Shown in pieces: positions 1 through 9,301 of a stretch of DNA of 64,000 bases. The stretch covers positions 558,001 through 622,000 of the forward strand of contig SEHB01000002.1 of assembly GCA_004143945.1 (NCBI GenBank), read 5' to 3'. The DNA is from Lysobacteraceae bacterium. Lineage in GTDB: Bacteria; Pseudomonadota; Gammaproteobacteria; Xanthomonadales; Rhodanobacteraceae. Below the pieces are notes generated by a model that saw nothing but the letters and a program-made list of their open reading frames with translations, searched no databases and was not told the DNA's origin. Position 1 is the stretch's first letter. The number at the start of each line of letters is the position of its first letter. A program made the position numbers and the translations under genes.

Positions 1-2304
1 GTCGCCGCGCACGCGCCGACGGTGCGCGATCGACTCGCGCTGTTCGATGCGATGCTCGATGCGGTCGCGCACGCGCATGCGCACCTGGTCGTGCATCGCG
101 ATCTCAAGCCCGCGAACGTGATGGTCGCGGCCGACGGCACGGTCAAGCTGCTCGACTTCGGCATCGCGCGGCTGGTCGAGGCCGGCGCGGGCTCGCAGCG
201 CGAGACCTCCACGCGCGTGTTCAGCCGCGGCTATGCGAGTCCCGAGCAGCAGGATGGCCGCGCGATCACCACCGCCAGCGATCTCTACAGCCTCGGCGTG
301 CTGCTGCGCGAGATGCTGACCGGCCGGCGCGATCCGGCCGAACCGCGCGCGCCCGCGGTCCCGCCGCTGCCGCTCGACGCCGACCTCGCGGGCATCCTCG
401 CGCACGCGACCGAGGCCCTGCCGCAGCGCCGCTACGCGAGCGTGCTCGAACTGCGCGACGACCTGCGGCGCTATCGCGAAGGCCGTCCGGTGCGCGCGAC
501 GCGCTGGACGCGCGGCTATCGCCTGCGCAAGTTCATCGCGCGCCACCGCCTCGCGGTCGCCGCTGCCGCGCTGCTCGCGCTGCTGCTCGCGGGATTCGTC
601 TGGCGCCTCGAACGCGAACGCGACCACGCGCGCACCGCCGAGGCGACCGCGCGCGAGGCGCTGCGCGCATCCGAGCGCGACGCGCGGCGCGCACGCGCAT
701 CGCTCGCGTTCCTCGGCGACGCGTTCTCGGCCGCGGCGCCCGAGCATGCGCTGAGCCGCCAGGTCAGCGTGCGCGACCTGCTCGATTCGGCGCGCGCGCA
801 GCTCGCGCGCCAGGACGACCCCGCGCTGGTGCAGGCGATGCAGCGCATGCTCGCGCATCTCTACAGCGAACTCGGCGAAGTAAGCATCGCGCTCGAGCTC
901 ATGCGCGAGGGCCTCGCGGGCGTCGTGCCGGCCGACCGCCTCGATGCGTTGCGCCTCGCGGACGACGAGGACACGCTCGGCGCGCTGCTCGGCGCGAGCG
1001 GGGACGGACCCGGCGCGCTCGCGGCCGCGCGCCGCGGCGGTGAGCTGCGCGCGCGCCATGCGCCGGACGACGTGGTCGAGCGCGTGCGCAGCCTGCAGGC
1101 GCTCGCGCTCGGCCATCATCGCAACGGCGAGGACGCCAAGGCGATCGCATTGCTGCGCGAAGCGCAAGCAGCGGCGGAAGCGACCGCGCCGCTCGCGTTG
1201 TACGTCGATCTCGCGCAATCGCTTTCCGCGTTGCTCGCGACCGCCGGAGAGGCCGACGAGGCGCTCGCGGTCGCGACCGCGGCGCTCGCGCGCGTCGACG
1301 CGACGCGGCCGGCCGATTCGCCCGAGCGCGTGATGCTGCTGCGCGCGCAGGCGAACGCGCTCGGCGCGCGCGGTGATCCGGCTGCGGCGGAGCGGCTGCT
1401 GCGCGAGGCGATCGCGCTGCAGGACCGCGTCGTCGCATCGGGTGGCTCGCGCATGATGGAACTCACCAACGACCTCGCGCTGATGCTCAACGACCTCGGG
1501 CGCTATCGCGAGGCGGTCGAGGTGCTGCGCCAGTCCGATCGCCACATGGTCGACGCAGGCCTCGAAGGCGCGGCCGACCGCGCGGTCTCGCACGGCAATC
1601 TCGCGGGCGTGCTCGAAAACGCGGGCGACTACGCCGCAGCGCTCGAGCAGGAACGCATCGCGATCCGGATCCTCGATGAAGCGGGTCTCGGGGCGGACCA
1701 CCAGGCGCGCCGGCGCATCGAGCGTTCGCTCGCACGCACGCTCGGCCTGGCCGGCGAACACACGCAAGCGCGCGCGCGCCTGCTCGAGCTGCGCGAGCGT
1801 GCTGCACGCCTCGAAGGCGTGGCGTCGGGCGAGTACGCGATGCTGACCTGGCAGCTCACGGTGCTCGCGCGGCGCATGCACGATCCAGAAACGGGCCTCG
1901 CGCTGCTCGCCGACGCCGAACGCCTCTGGCTCGCCCTCATGGGCGCCGACCACCCGATCTTCCTGCACCTGCGCCGTGCCCGCGCGTCGTTCGCACTCGA
2001 CCAGGGCGACGCCGCGCTCGCGGAAACCGAATTGCGCGCAGCCGTCGCGGGATTCGAAGCGATCAACGAACAACCGGTCGACCTCGCGATCGCGCGCAGC
2101 GAACTCGCTGCAGTGCTGCTGCAGCGTGGCGACCGAGGCGGAGCACGCAGCCTCCTGGAGGCGTCGTTGCCGGTGCTGCGCGAGGCGCTGTTGCCCGAGG
2201 AAGTCAGTCGCGCCGCAGCAGAGCGCAGCGCCGCCGCCGCGGGCATGGGCCTTCCGCCGCCGGCTGTTGAAGACCCACCGAACCACCGCGACGCGTCGCC
2301 CTGA
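1..2304 (+). CDS. Serine/threonine protein kinase with TPR region (5' truncated by window)
   Basis: This is the C-terminal part of a Hanks-type Ser/Thr kinase; the reading frame is open at base 1, so the N-lobe with the ATP-binding loop lies outside. The catalytic loop HRDLKPANVM (Asp and Asn both present), the DFG motif (DFGIARL) and the activation-segment motif SPEQ are visible in the first 90 codons. After the kinase domain a basic stretch precedes one hydrophobic segment (around window codons 180-200, VAAAALLALLLAGFVW). About 550 residues of alanine/leucine-rich helical, TPR-like repeats follow. The layout of cytoplasmic kinase, one membrane span and a TPR sensor or scaffold domain is typical of PknB-type receptor kinases of proteobacteria. 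Substrate and signal are unknown. No partner phosphatase is visible downstream. Confidence 0.9.
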   Translation, partial: VAAHAPTVRDRLALFDAMLDAVAHAHAHLVVHRDLKPANVMVAADGTVKLLDFGIARLVEAGAGSQRETSTRVFSRGYASPEQQDGRAITTASDLYSLGVLLREMLTGRRDPAEPRAPAVPPLPLDADLAGILAHATEALPQRRYASVLELRDDLRRYREGRPVRATRWTRGYRLRKFIARHRLAVAAAALLALLLAGFVWRLERERDHARTAEATAREALRASERDARRARASLAFLGDAFSAAAPEHALSRQVSVRDLLDSARAQLARQDDPALVQAMQRMLAHLYSELGEVSIALELMREGLAGVVPADRLDALRLADDEDTLGALLGASGDGPGALAAARRGGELRARHAPDDVVERVRSLQALALGHHRNGEDAKAIALLREAQAAAEATAPLALYVDLAQSLSALLATAGEADEALAVATAALARVDATRPADSPERVMLLRAQANALGARGDPAAAERLLREAIALQDRVVASGGSRMMELTNDLALMLNDLGRYREAVEVLRQSDRHMVDAGLEGAADRAVSHGNLAGVLENAGDYAAALEQERIAIRILDEAGLGADHQARRRIERSLARTLGLAGEHTQARARLLELRERAARLEGVASGEYAMLTWQLTVLARRMHDPETGLALLADAERLWLALMGADHPIFLHLRRARASFALDQGDAALAETELRAAVAGFEAINEQPVDLAIARSELAAVLLQRGDRGGARSLLEASLPVLREALLPEEVSRAAAERSAAAAGMGLPPPAVEDPPNHRDASP

Positions 2305-2582
2305 GACGGCGCGCCACCCCAACTGCAGCCAACCTCGATACCTGCCTGCAGGAGCGGCAAAGTCGCGACCAACGAAGCAGTGAATCAGAATGACGTGGCG
2401 AGAGGGCAGCACGACGGTCGCCGCCCCTGCAACGACGGCTTCGGCACCGACCCGACCGTTGCGACAAGGCCGTGGCGTTTCGTGTTGTGGCGAGGCTTGC
2501 GCGCGCATGAACCGCCGCGGCCGCCACCGCGCCAGCGTGCGTGCGGTCTGCTAGGCTGGATTTCCTCGCCCGGAGTACCGCC

Positions 2583-3068
2583 ATGACCCGCGCCGCGTTG
2601 TCCACCAGCCTCCTCGCCGCCTGCTTCGCCTGCGCGACCGCATTTGCGGCGCCGCCGCAACAGGTCGACGCGCCACCGCCGCCCGGCATCGACGATCCGG
2701 GCGTCGCCAGCGACGTCGCGCAGGCCCCGCCGGTCGGCGACGAAGCGGCACCTGCGGCGAAGCAGGCGGTCGAAGATCCACTCGCGCCGTTGCCCAAACC
2801 CGATGCGCGGCTCGTGCGCGACAAGGCTTCGCGCCAGGCTGCCGCGAACTCAGAGCGCATCGCCGCGAGCGATGTGACGCGGCGCCAGCAGGGCGATGAC
2901 ACGGTCGAGGAATACCGCGAGAACGGTCGCGTCTGGATGATCCGCATCGTGCGCCCGACCGGCCCGACCCAGACCTTCTTCGCCAACGACGGCAGCGGCC
3001 GGCTCGTGCGCGATCCGGACGAGGGACCGGTGTCGCCGGTGTACTTCACGCTCTACGAGTGGAACTGA
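2583..3068 (+). CDS. DUF2782 family secreted protein
   Basis: A 161-residue protein with a signal peptide (MTRAALSTSLLAACFACATAFA, about 22 residues), a proline/alanine-rich low-complexity stretch (about residues 23-85) and a conserved C-terminal domain. That domain contains VEEYRENGRVWMIRIV, a PTGPTQTFF segment and a terminal YFTLYEW. This is the pattern of the DUF2782 family of gammaproteobacteria, whose function is unknown. The ATG at 2583 was chosen over an upstream in-frame GTG at 2541 because the signal peptide starts there. It stands alone, 278 bp after the kinase gene; I see no feature in that gap. Periplasmic location is inferred. Confidence 0.75.
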   Translation: MTRAALSTSLLAACFACATAFAAPPQQVDAPPPPGIDDPGVASDVAQAPPVGDEAAPAAKQAVEDPLAPLPKPDARLVRDKASRQAAANSERIAASDVTRRQQGDDTVEEYRENGRVWMIRIVRPTGPTQTFFANDGSGRLVRDPDEGPVSPVYFTLYEWN

Positions 3069-3100
3069 CGCGCGAGCCGCGCGCACGGATGTTCCCCTGC

Positions 3101-3270
3101 CGTTCGCCCTGAGCGCAGGCCGAAGGCCGGAGTCGAAGGGCCAGATCGAGGCGACGTCGCAGTCGTGCCGCTTCGACTCCGCGCCCTGCGGGCGCTGCGC
3201 TCAGCGCGAACGGGATTTTTCTTCCCCCGCCGTTCGCCCTGAGCACACGCCGAAGGCCGGAGTCGAAGGA
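3101..3270. repeat. Palindromic intergenic repeat, family A (one full and one half copy)
   Basis: One arm begins ccgttcgccctgagcg and runs through caggccgaaggc to agtcgaaggg. The other arm is its approximate reverse complement, running from cttcgactccgcgccctgcg to gctcagcgcgaacgg. The full copy spans about 3101-3213; a second half copy starts near 3230. The same element recurs at 3701-3904, 16073-16586, 23358-23668 and, inverted, 26694-26920. The inverted two-arm layout is REPIN/REP-like. It fills most of the gap between the DUF2782 and GIY-YIG genes. Confidence 0.85.
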
Positions 3271-3358
3271 CCCACCGCACACACGTGCGGCCTCCAGAAT
3301 CGAAACGCATACCGCCGTAGAATTGCGTCAACGAAGTGCTTGACCACGGAAGGTCGGT

Positions 3359-3652
3359 ATGGCGTTCACTATCTATCTGCTCGAATGCGCCGACGGCAGC
3401 CTGTACGTCGGCCACACCGACAACCTCGATCGGCGCATGCGCCAACATGACCTCGGGATCGACGGTTGCTACACCTCGACGAGGCGACCGCTTCGGCTGC
3501 TGCATACCGAGGATTTCGAGTCGCGCTACGAAGCCCTCGTGATCGAGCGCAAGCTGAAAGGATGGAGCCGGGCGAAGAAGCTCGCCTATGTGCGCGGCGA
3601 TTGGGATGCGGTTCGACAGTTGGCGGCGGGACCGCGTCGAAGCAAGCGCTGA
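3359..3652 (+). CDS. GIY-YIG nuclease superfamily protein (UPF0213-like)
   Basis: A 97-residue single-domain protein. The N-terminus IYLLECADGSLYVG is the GIY-YIG signature in the relaxed form found in the short YhbQ/UPF0213 group. It is followed by a DNLDRRMRQHD segment carrying the conserved Arg region and by YEALVIERKLKGWSRAKK, which carries the family's conserved Glu and Lys. Family members act on nucleic acid, but the cellular role of this short group is not settled. The gene is flanked on both sides by family A repeats and has no operon partner. Confidence 0.85.
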   Translation: MAFTIYLLECADGSLYVGHTDNLDRRMRQHDLGIDGCYTSTRRPLRLLHTEDFESRYEALVIERKLKGWSRAKKLAYVRGDWDAVRQLAAGPRRSKR

Positions 3653-3700
3653 ACACCATGTTGGTACGAAGGCTTCCGGAGCGCGCCATCCTCCGCCCAG

Positions 3701-3904
3701 TCGCTCAGCGCGAACGGGACTATTCTTCCCCCGCCGTTCGCCCTGAGCGCAGGCCGGAGGCCGGAGTCGAAGGGCCAGATCGAGGCGACGTCGCAGTCGT
3801 GCCGCTTCGACTCCGCGCCCTGCGGGCGCTGCGCTCAGCGCGAACGGGACTTCCGTACCTGCCGTTCGCCCCGAGCGCAGGCCGAAGGCCGGAGTCGAAG
3901 GGCC
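3701..3904. repeat. Palindromic intergenic repeat, family A
   Basis: A half copy lies at 3701-3717, a full two-arm copy at about 3733-3848 and another half copy at 3861-3904. The sequence is nearly identical to the copy at 3101-3213. The element fills the gap between the convergent GIY-YIG and hemF genes. Confidence 0.85.
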
Positions 3905-3941
3905 GGCACTCGCCGGCATCGCGATCCTTCGCGCTGCGCCA

Positions 3942-5127
<1,186 letters not shown>

Positions 5128-5257
5128 CATTGCGCGCGCGGAACCGGCAGCGACCCGAGCGCCCCTGTACCGGTCCCGAACCGGCGCGCTGGCGGCCCCT
5201 CAGGCGCTCGCGGACGCCGTGTCATACTGCCGCATCTTTCCATCCTGTTCGTGCCGC

Positions 5258-6457
5258 GTGCCCAGCCGCATCCCGCCGCTCGCCATCACCGCCTACACCG
5301 CAACGTCCGCGCTCGGCCAAGGCCGTGCGGCGCATGCCGACGCGTTGATCGCGCGACGCACGGGCCTGCGCCCGAACGATTTCACCGAGGCGCCGCTGGC
5401 CTGCGCGATCGGCCGCGTCGCCGGACTCGAAGACGCCGCGGTGCCGTCCGCGCACGCCGCGCTCGACTGCCGCGAGAATCGCCTCGCCTGGCTCGGCCTG
5501 CAGGCCGATGGCTTCCTCGACGTCGCGCGCGCGGCGATCGCGCGCCACGGTGCGGCGCGCGTCGCGCTGCTCGTCGGGACCTCGACCGCGAGCATCGGCG
5601 CCACCGAAGCGGGCTACCGCGACATCGCGCGCGGCGCGACCGTGCTGCCGGGCTCGCCGCTGCTGCACACGCCGCACTCGCTCGGACTGTTCCTCGAAGC
5701 GGTGTTCGGCACCGAGGGTCCCTGCCTCACGGTCGCGACCGCGTGCTCCTCGAGCGCGAAGATCTTCGCGCAGGCCGAGCGGCTGATCCGGCTCGGCATC
5801 GTCGACGCGGCGATCCTCGCAGGCGTCGACACGCTGTGCGGCAGCGTGCTGTTCGGATTCAATGCGCTCGAGCTCGTGTCCGCGCAGCCGTGTCGCCCGT
5901 TCGACGCGGCGCGCAGCGGCATCTCGATCGGTGAAGCGGCCGGCTTCGCATTGCTCGAACGCGGCGCGCGCGCGGATGCGCCTTCGCTGCTCGGACATGG
6001 CGAATCCTCCGACGCGCACCACATGTCGACGCCGCATCCCGAAGGCCTCGGTGCACGGCGTGCGCTGTCGGACGCGCTCGCGCGCGCGGGCCTCGACGCG
6101 CGCGACATCGACTACGTGAACCTGCACGGCACCGCGACGCGCAAGAACGACGAGGTCGAGGCCGCACTGCTCGGCGACCTGTTCCCGGAGACGACGCGCG
6201 CGAGTTCGACCAAGGGCTGGACTGGCCACACGCTCGGTGCGGCCGGCATCCTCGAATCGGTGCTGACCCTGCTCGCGCTCGAGCGCGGCTTCGTGCCGGG
6301 CACATTGAACACGACCGATCCCGAACCCGCGTGCGCGGCGCAGCTCGCGCTCGACAACGAAGCGCGCGCGCCGCAGGTCGCGCTCAGCAACTCGTTCGGT
6401 TTCGGCGGCAACAATTGCAGCCTCGTGTTCGCACGCGCATCCGGAGCCCACGCATGA
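5258..6457 (+). CDS. Beta-ketoacyl-ACP synthase (FabB/F-like, arylpolyene type)
   Basis: A 399-residue thiolase-fold condensing enzyme that would extend an ACP-bound chain. The full Cys-His-His triad is present: Cys163 in VATACSSSAKIF, His290 in NLHGTATRKNDE and His324 in KGWTGHTLGAAG. The C-terminal NSFGFGGNN loop is also conserved. GTG 5258 is taken as the start because the conserved N-terminus (IPPLAITAYTATSALG) begins right behind it; the in-frame sequence upstream lies in a repeat and is unlike protein. The gene overlaps the next by ATGA (6454-6457). The tandem arrangement with a short ketosynthase-like protein, a glycosyltransferase and a halogenase points to arylpolyene/xanthomonadin-type pigment synthesis rather than primary fatty-acid synthesis. 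The pathway is inferred. Confidence 0.88.
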   Translation: MPSRIPPLAITAYTATSALGQGRAAHADALIARRTGLRPNDFTEAPLACAIGRVAGLEDAAVPSAHAALDCRENRLAWLGLQADGFLDVARAAIARHGAARVALLVGTSTASIGATEAGYRDIARGATVLPGSPLLHTPHSLGLFLEAVFGTEGPCLTVATACSSSAKIFAQAERLIRLGIVDAAILAGVDTLCGSVLFGFNALELVSAQPCRPFDAARSGISIGEAAGFALLERGARADAPSLLGHGESSDAHHMSTPHPEGLGARRALSDALARAGLDARDIDYVNLHGTATRKNDEVEAALLGDLFPETTRASSTKGWTGHTLGAAGILESVLTLLALERGFVPGTLNTTDPEPACAAQLALDNEARAPQVALSNSFGFGGNNCSLVFARASGAHA

Positions 6458-7236
6458 GTGCGCTCACGCTGCACATCGAAGGCATCGGCTGGTGGTCGCC
6501 GGAACTCGCCGACTGGGCTGCACTGGCGACGCGCCTGCGCGCGGGCGAAGCGATGCCGGCGGACGCCGAGCACGGCGCAGCCGCACGCGCCCGCCCACCG
6601 GCCGCGGTGCTGCCGCCGAATGAACGCCGGCGCGCACCCGAACCGGTGCTGCTCGCCTGCGAGGCTGCGGCGCAGGCCTGCGCGATGGCGAACCAGGATC
6701 CCGCGACGCTGCCCTGCGTGTTCTCCTCGGTGCATGGCGACCTCGCGATCACCGAAGACATGTGCATGACGCTCGCGCGCGATCCGCGCGAGCTCTCGCC
6801 GACGCGCTTCCACAACTCCGTGCACAACGCGCCGGCCGGCTACTGGACCGTCGCGACCGGCTGCCATGCGGCCTCGAGCGCGGTCTCGGCGTGGCAGCGC
6901 AGCTTCGCGGCCGGCCTGTTCGAAGCCGCTGCGCAGGCCTGCGCGGAGCAAACGCCGGTCCTGTACGCGGCCTACGATGCCACGGTCGGCGGCCCGCTCG
7001 GCGCGGCGGTGCGCTCCAGTCCCGCGTTCGCGGTCGCATTCGTGCTCGCGCCGGAACGCACGCCGCGCGCGCTCGCGACGCTGCACCTGCGCCACGTGCC
7101 GGGCGAGCCGAGCGCGTTCGCGTACGGATCCGATGCCGCACTGCCGCTGCTCGCAGCGCTCGCGCGCGGCGGCGCGGGTTCGCTGCGGCTCGCGAGTGGC
7201 GCGGCGAGCTCGCTCGCGATCGAGGTGGCCGCATGA
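6454..7236 (+). CDS. Short beta-ketoacyl-synthase-like protein (chain-length-factor role)
   Basis: A 260-residue protein resembling the N-terminal half of a ketosynthase (Ketoacyl-synt_2 type), as found next to arylpolyene ketosynthases. Visible features are an N-terminal LHIEGIGWWSPEL, CVFSSVHGDLAITEDMC, SPTRFHNSVHNAPAGYW, and VATGCHAASSAVSAW at the position equivalent to the nucleophile elbow. It keeps a Cys there but is too short to carry the two downstream His motifs. A partner or chain-length role for the 5258-6457 enzyme is therefore more likely than independent catalysis. It is translationally coupled on both sides (ATGA overlaps at 6454 and 7233). Confidence 0.8.
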   Translation: MSALTLHIEGIGWWSPELADWAALATRLRAGEAMPADAEHGAAARARPPAAVLPPNERRRAPEPVLLACEAAAQACAMANQDPATLPCVFSSVHGDLAITEDMCMTLARDPRELSPTRFHNSVHNAPAGYWTVATGCHAASSAVSAWQRSFAAGLFEAAAQACAEQTPVLYAAYDATVGGPLGAAVRSSPAFAVAFVLAPERTPRALATLHLRHVPGEPSAFAYGSDAALPLLAALARGGAGSLRLASGAASSLAIEVAA

Positions 7237-8000
7237 GCGCGACCGATCCCGCACGCATCGCGGTCGTGATTCCCGCGCTGAACGAGGAAAAGGCGATCCG
7301 CGGCATCGTCGACGCGGTGCTCGCGATCTGCCCGAACGTGATCCTCGTCGACGACGGCTCCACCGACGCGACGCTCGAACGCGTGGCCGGCCTGCCGATC
7401 ACGGTGATCCGGCACGCGACGCCGCTCGGCAAGGGCCAGGGCCTGCGCGACGGTTTCCGCAAGGCGCGCGAACTCGGATTCGACGCGGTGGTCACGATGG
7501 ACGGCGACGGGCAGCACCTCGCCGAGGACATCCCGCGCCTGCTCGCGGCTGCGCGCCGGCATCCGGAGCACATCGTGATCGGCGCGCGCATCCGCAACCG
7601 CGACAACCAGCCGGTCGCGCGGCGGCGCGCGAACGCGGTCGCTGACTGGGGCATTTCCTGGGGCTGCGGCGTGCCGGTCGCCGACACCCAGAGTGGCCAG
7701 CGCTACTACCCGCTGGGCGCGCTCGAACTCGCCGACCTCGAGGCCGACGATTTCGTGTTCGAGGCCGCGCTGCTGATCGCGGCGACGCGCGAGAAGAAGC
7801 TCGGCGTGGTGTCGGTGCCGATCGACTCGCGCTACGACGGCGCGTTCCGCGGCAGCCACTTCCGCCCGGTCCGCGACGTCACGCGCATCACCTGGTACAC
7901 GATCCGGCGCGTCGTGCATTACGGCCACGTGGTCGACAGCTACCGGCGCTCGCACGCGACGCCACCGCTGATCCACGACCCCGACGTCGCGCGCGCATGA
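7233..8000 (+). CDS. Family 2 glycosyltransferase (dolichol-phosphate-mannose-synthase-like)
   Basis: A 255-residue GT-A glycosyltransferase. The nucleotide-sugar motif VVIPALNEE, LVDDGSTDAT, GKGQGLRDGF and the metal-binding DGDGQH are all present. There is no convincing membrane span, so it is probably soluble or peripheral at the inner membrane. It is coupled to its neighbours by ATGA overlaps (7233-7236 and 7997-8000). GT2 enzymes recur in arylpolyene/xanthomonadin clusters, where they may decorate the lipid-linked pigment; that role is inferred here. Confidence 0.9.
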   Translation: MSATDPARIAVVIPALNEEKAIRGIVDAVLAICPNVILVDDGSTDATLERVAGLPITVIRHATPLGKGQGLRDGFRKARELGFDAVVTMDGDGQHLAEDIPRLLAAARRHPEHIVIGARIRNRDNQPVARRRANAVADWGISWGCGVPVADTQSGQRYYPLGALELADLEADDFVFEAALLIAATREKKLGVVSVPIDSRYDGAFRGSHFRPVRDVTRITWYTIRRVVHYGHVVDSYRRSHATPPLIHDPDVARA

Positions 8001-9247
8001 CGGCGATGCCGCACCTGCTGCTGCAGCTCACGGTGATCCTCGTCACCGCGCGCGTGCTCGCGTTCGCGCTGCAACGCTTCGGTCAGCCGCCGGTGATCGG
8101 CGAGATGCTCGCCGGCCTCGCGCTCGGACCGATCGTGTTCGGCGCGTTCGCCCCGGACCTGCATGCGACGCTGTTCCCGCGCGAGGGCCTCGGCCCGCTC
8201 GAGGGCCTCAGCGAGCTCGGCCTCGTGCTGTTCATGTTCATCGTCGGCGCCGAACTGCGCGCGCCGGCCGGCGCGCGTCGGCAGATCGTCGCGGCGGGCT
8301 GGATCGGCACGCTCGGCGTCGCCTTGCCGATGCTGTTCGGCTTCGCGATCGCGCCGCTGCTGCATGCGCGCTTCGCGCCCGCGGGCGTCGGTGAGGGGCC
8401 GTTCGCGCTGTTCATGGCCGCTTCGATGGCGATCACTGCGTTCCCGGTGCTCGCGCGCATCCTCAAGGACAGCCGCATGACGCGCAGTGCGATCGGGCAG
8501 CTCGCGCTGGCCTCGACCGCGATCGCCGACGTGCTCGCCTGGGGCGTGCTCGCGTTCGTGGTCGCGGCGATCGGCACCGACGGCGGCTGGACCGACTTCG
8601 TGCGCACGATCGGCGGGCTGTTCGTGGTCGCCGCGGTCTGCTTCGGTGTGCTGCGTCCGCTGCTCGCGCGCGTGCTCGCGCGCCATGCGCGCGACGGCCG
8701 ACCCGACGGCGCGATGCTCGGCCTGCTGCTCGTGCTCGCGTTCGCGATGGCAGCGGCGACCGAATGGCTCGGCCTGCATGCATTGTTCGGCGCGTTCCTG
8801 TTCGGCGCCTGCCTCCCGCGTGACGACCGCCTGCTCGACCATCTGGTCGAGCGCATCGAGCATGTCGCGATCCTCGTGCTGATGCCCGTGTTCTTCGCGC
8901 TGGCCGGGCTCAACACGACGCCGCAGGCGTTCGCGGGTGGCGGGTTCGCGCTGCTGCTCGTGCTCGCTGCCGCGATCCTCGGCAAGGTGCTCGGAGCGGG
9001 GGCGGGCGCGCGCATCAGCGGGCTCGGCTGGCGCGACTCGGCGGCGATCGGTTCGCTGATGAACGCGCGCGGTTTGATGGAACTGATCGTGCTCAAGATT
9101 GGTCTCGACGCGGGCGTGATCGGCCCCGAGATGTTCACGATGCTGCTCGTGATGGCGATCGTGACGACGCTGATGACGACACCGATGCTGCGCCTGTGCC
9201 TGCGCGGCGCGCCGCGGCACGCGAGGATGGCCGAGAACGGCACCTGA
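7997..9247 (+). CDS. Cation:proton antiporter, CPA2 (KefB-like) family
   Basis: A 416-residue membrane protein with about 12 hydrophobic segments and the CPA2 pattern: GQPPVIGEMLAGLALGP in helix 2, LSELGLVLFMFIVGAEL, a SMAITAFPVLARILKD segment with ALASTAIADVLAW (the transport-site Asp region), FLFGACLP, and a C-terminal MNARGLMELIVLKIGLDAGV. There is no C-terminal RCK/TrkA domain, so it is membrane domain only. It would exchange Na+ or K+ for H+ across the inner membrane. Its position inside a pigment-type operon, coupled through a 4-base overlap, is unusual. Confidence 0.92.
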   Translation: MTAMPHLLLQLTVILVTARVLAFALQRFGQPPVIGEMLAGLALGPIVFGAFAPDLHATLFPREGLGPLEGLSELGLVLFMFIVGAELRAPAGARRQIVAAGWIGTLGVALPMLFGFAIAPLLHARFAPAGVGEGPFALFMAASMAITAFPVLARILKDSRMTRSAIGQLALASTAIADVLAWGVLAFVVAAIGTDGGWTDFVRTIGGLFVVAAVCFGVLRPLLARVLARHARDGRPDGAMLGLLLVLAFAMAAATEWLGLHALFGAFLFGACLPRDDRLLDHLVERIEHVAILVLMPVFFALAGLNTTPQAFAGGGFALLLVLAAAILGKVLGAGAGARISGLGWRDSAAIGSLMNARGLMELIVLKIGLDAGVIGPEMFTMLLVMAIVTTLMTTPMLRLCLRGAPRHARMAENGT

Positions 9248-9301
9248 GCGGTGCCGCGCGGCGCCGGATTTCCACCTGCACCGAATGACCTGGGAGTACC
9301 C

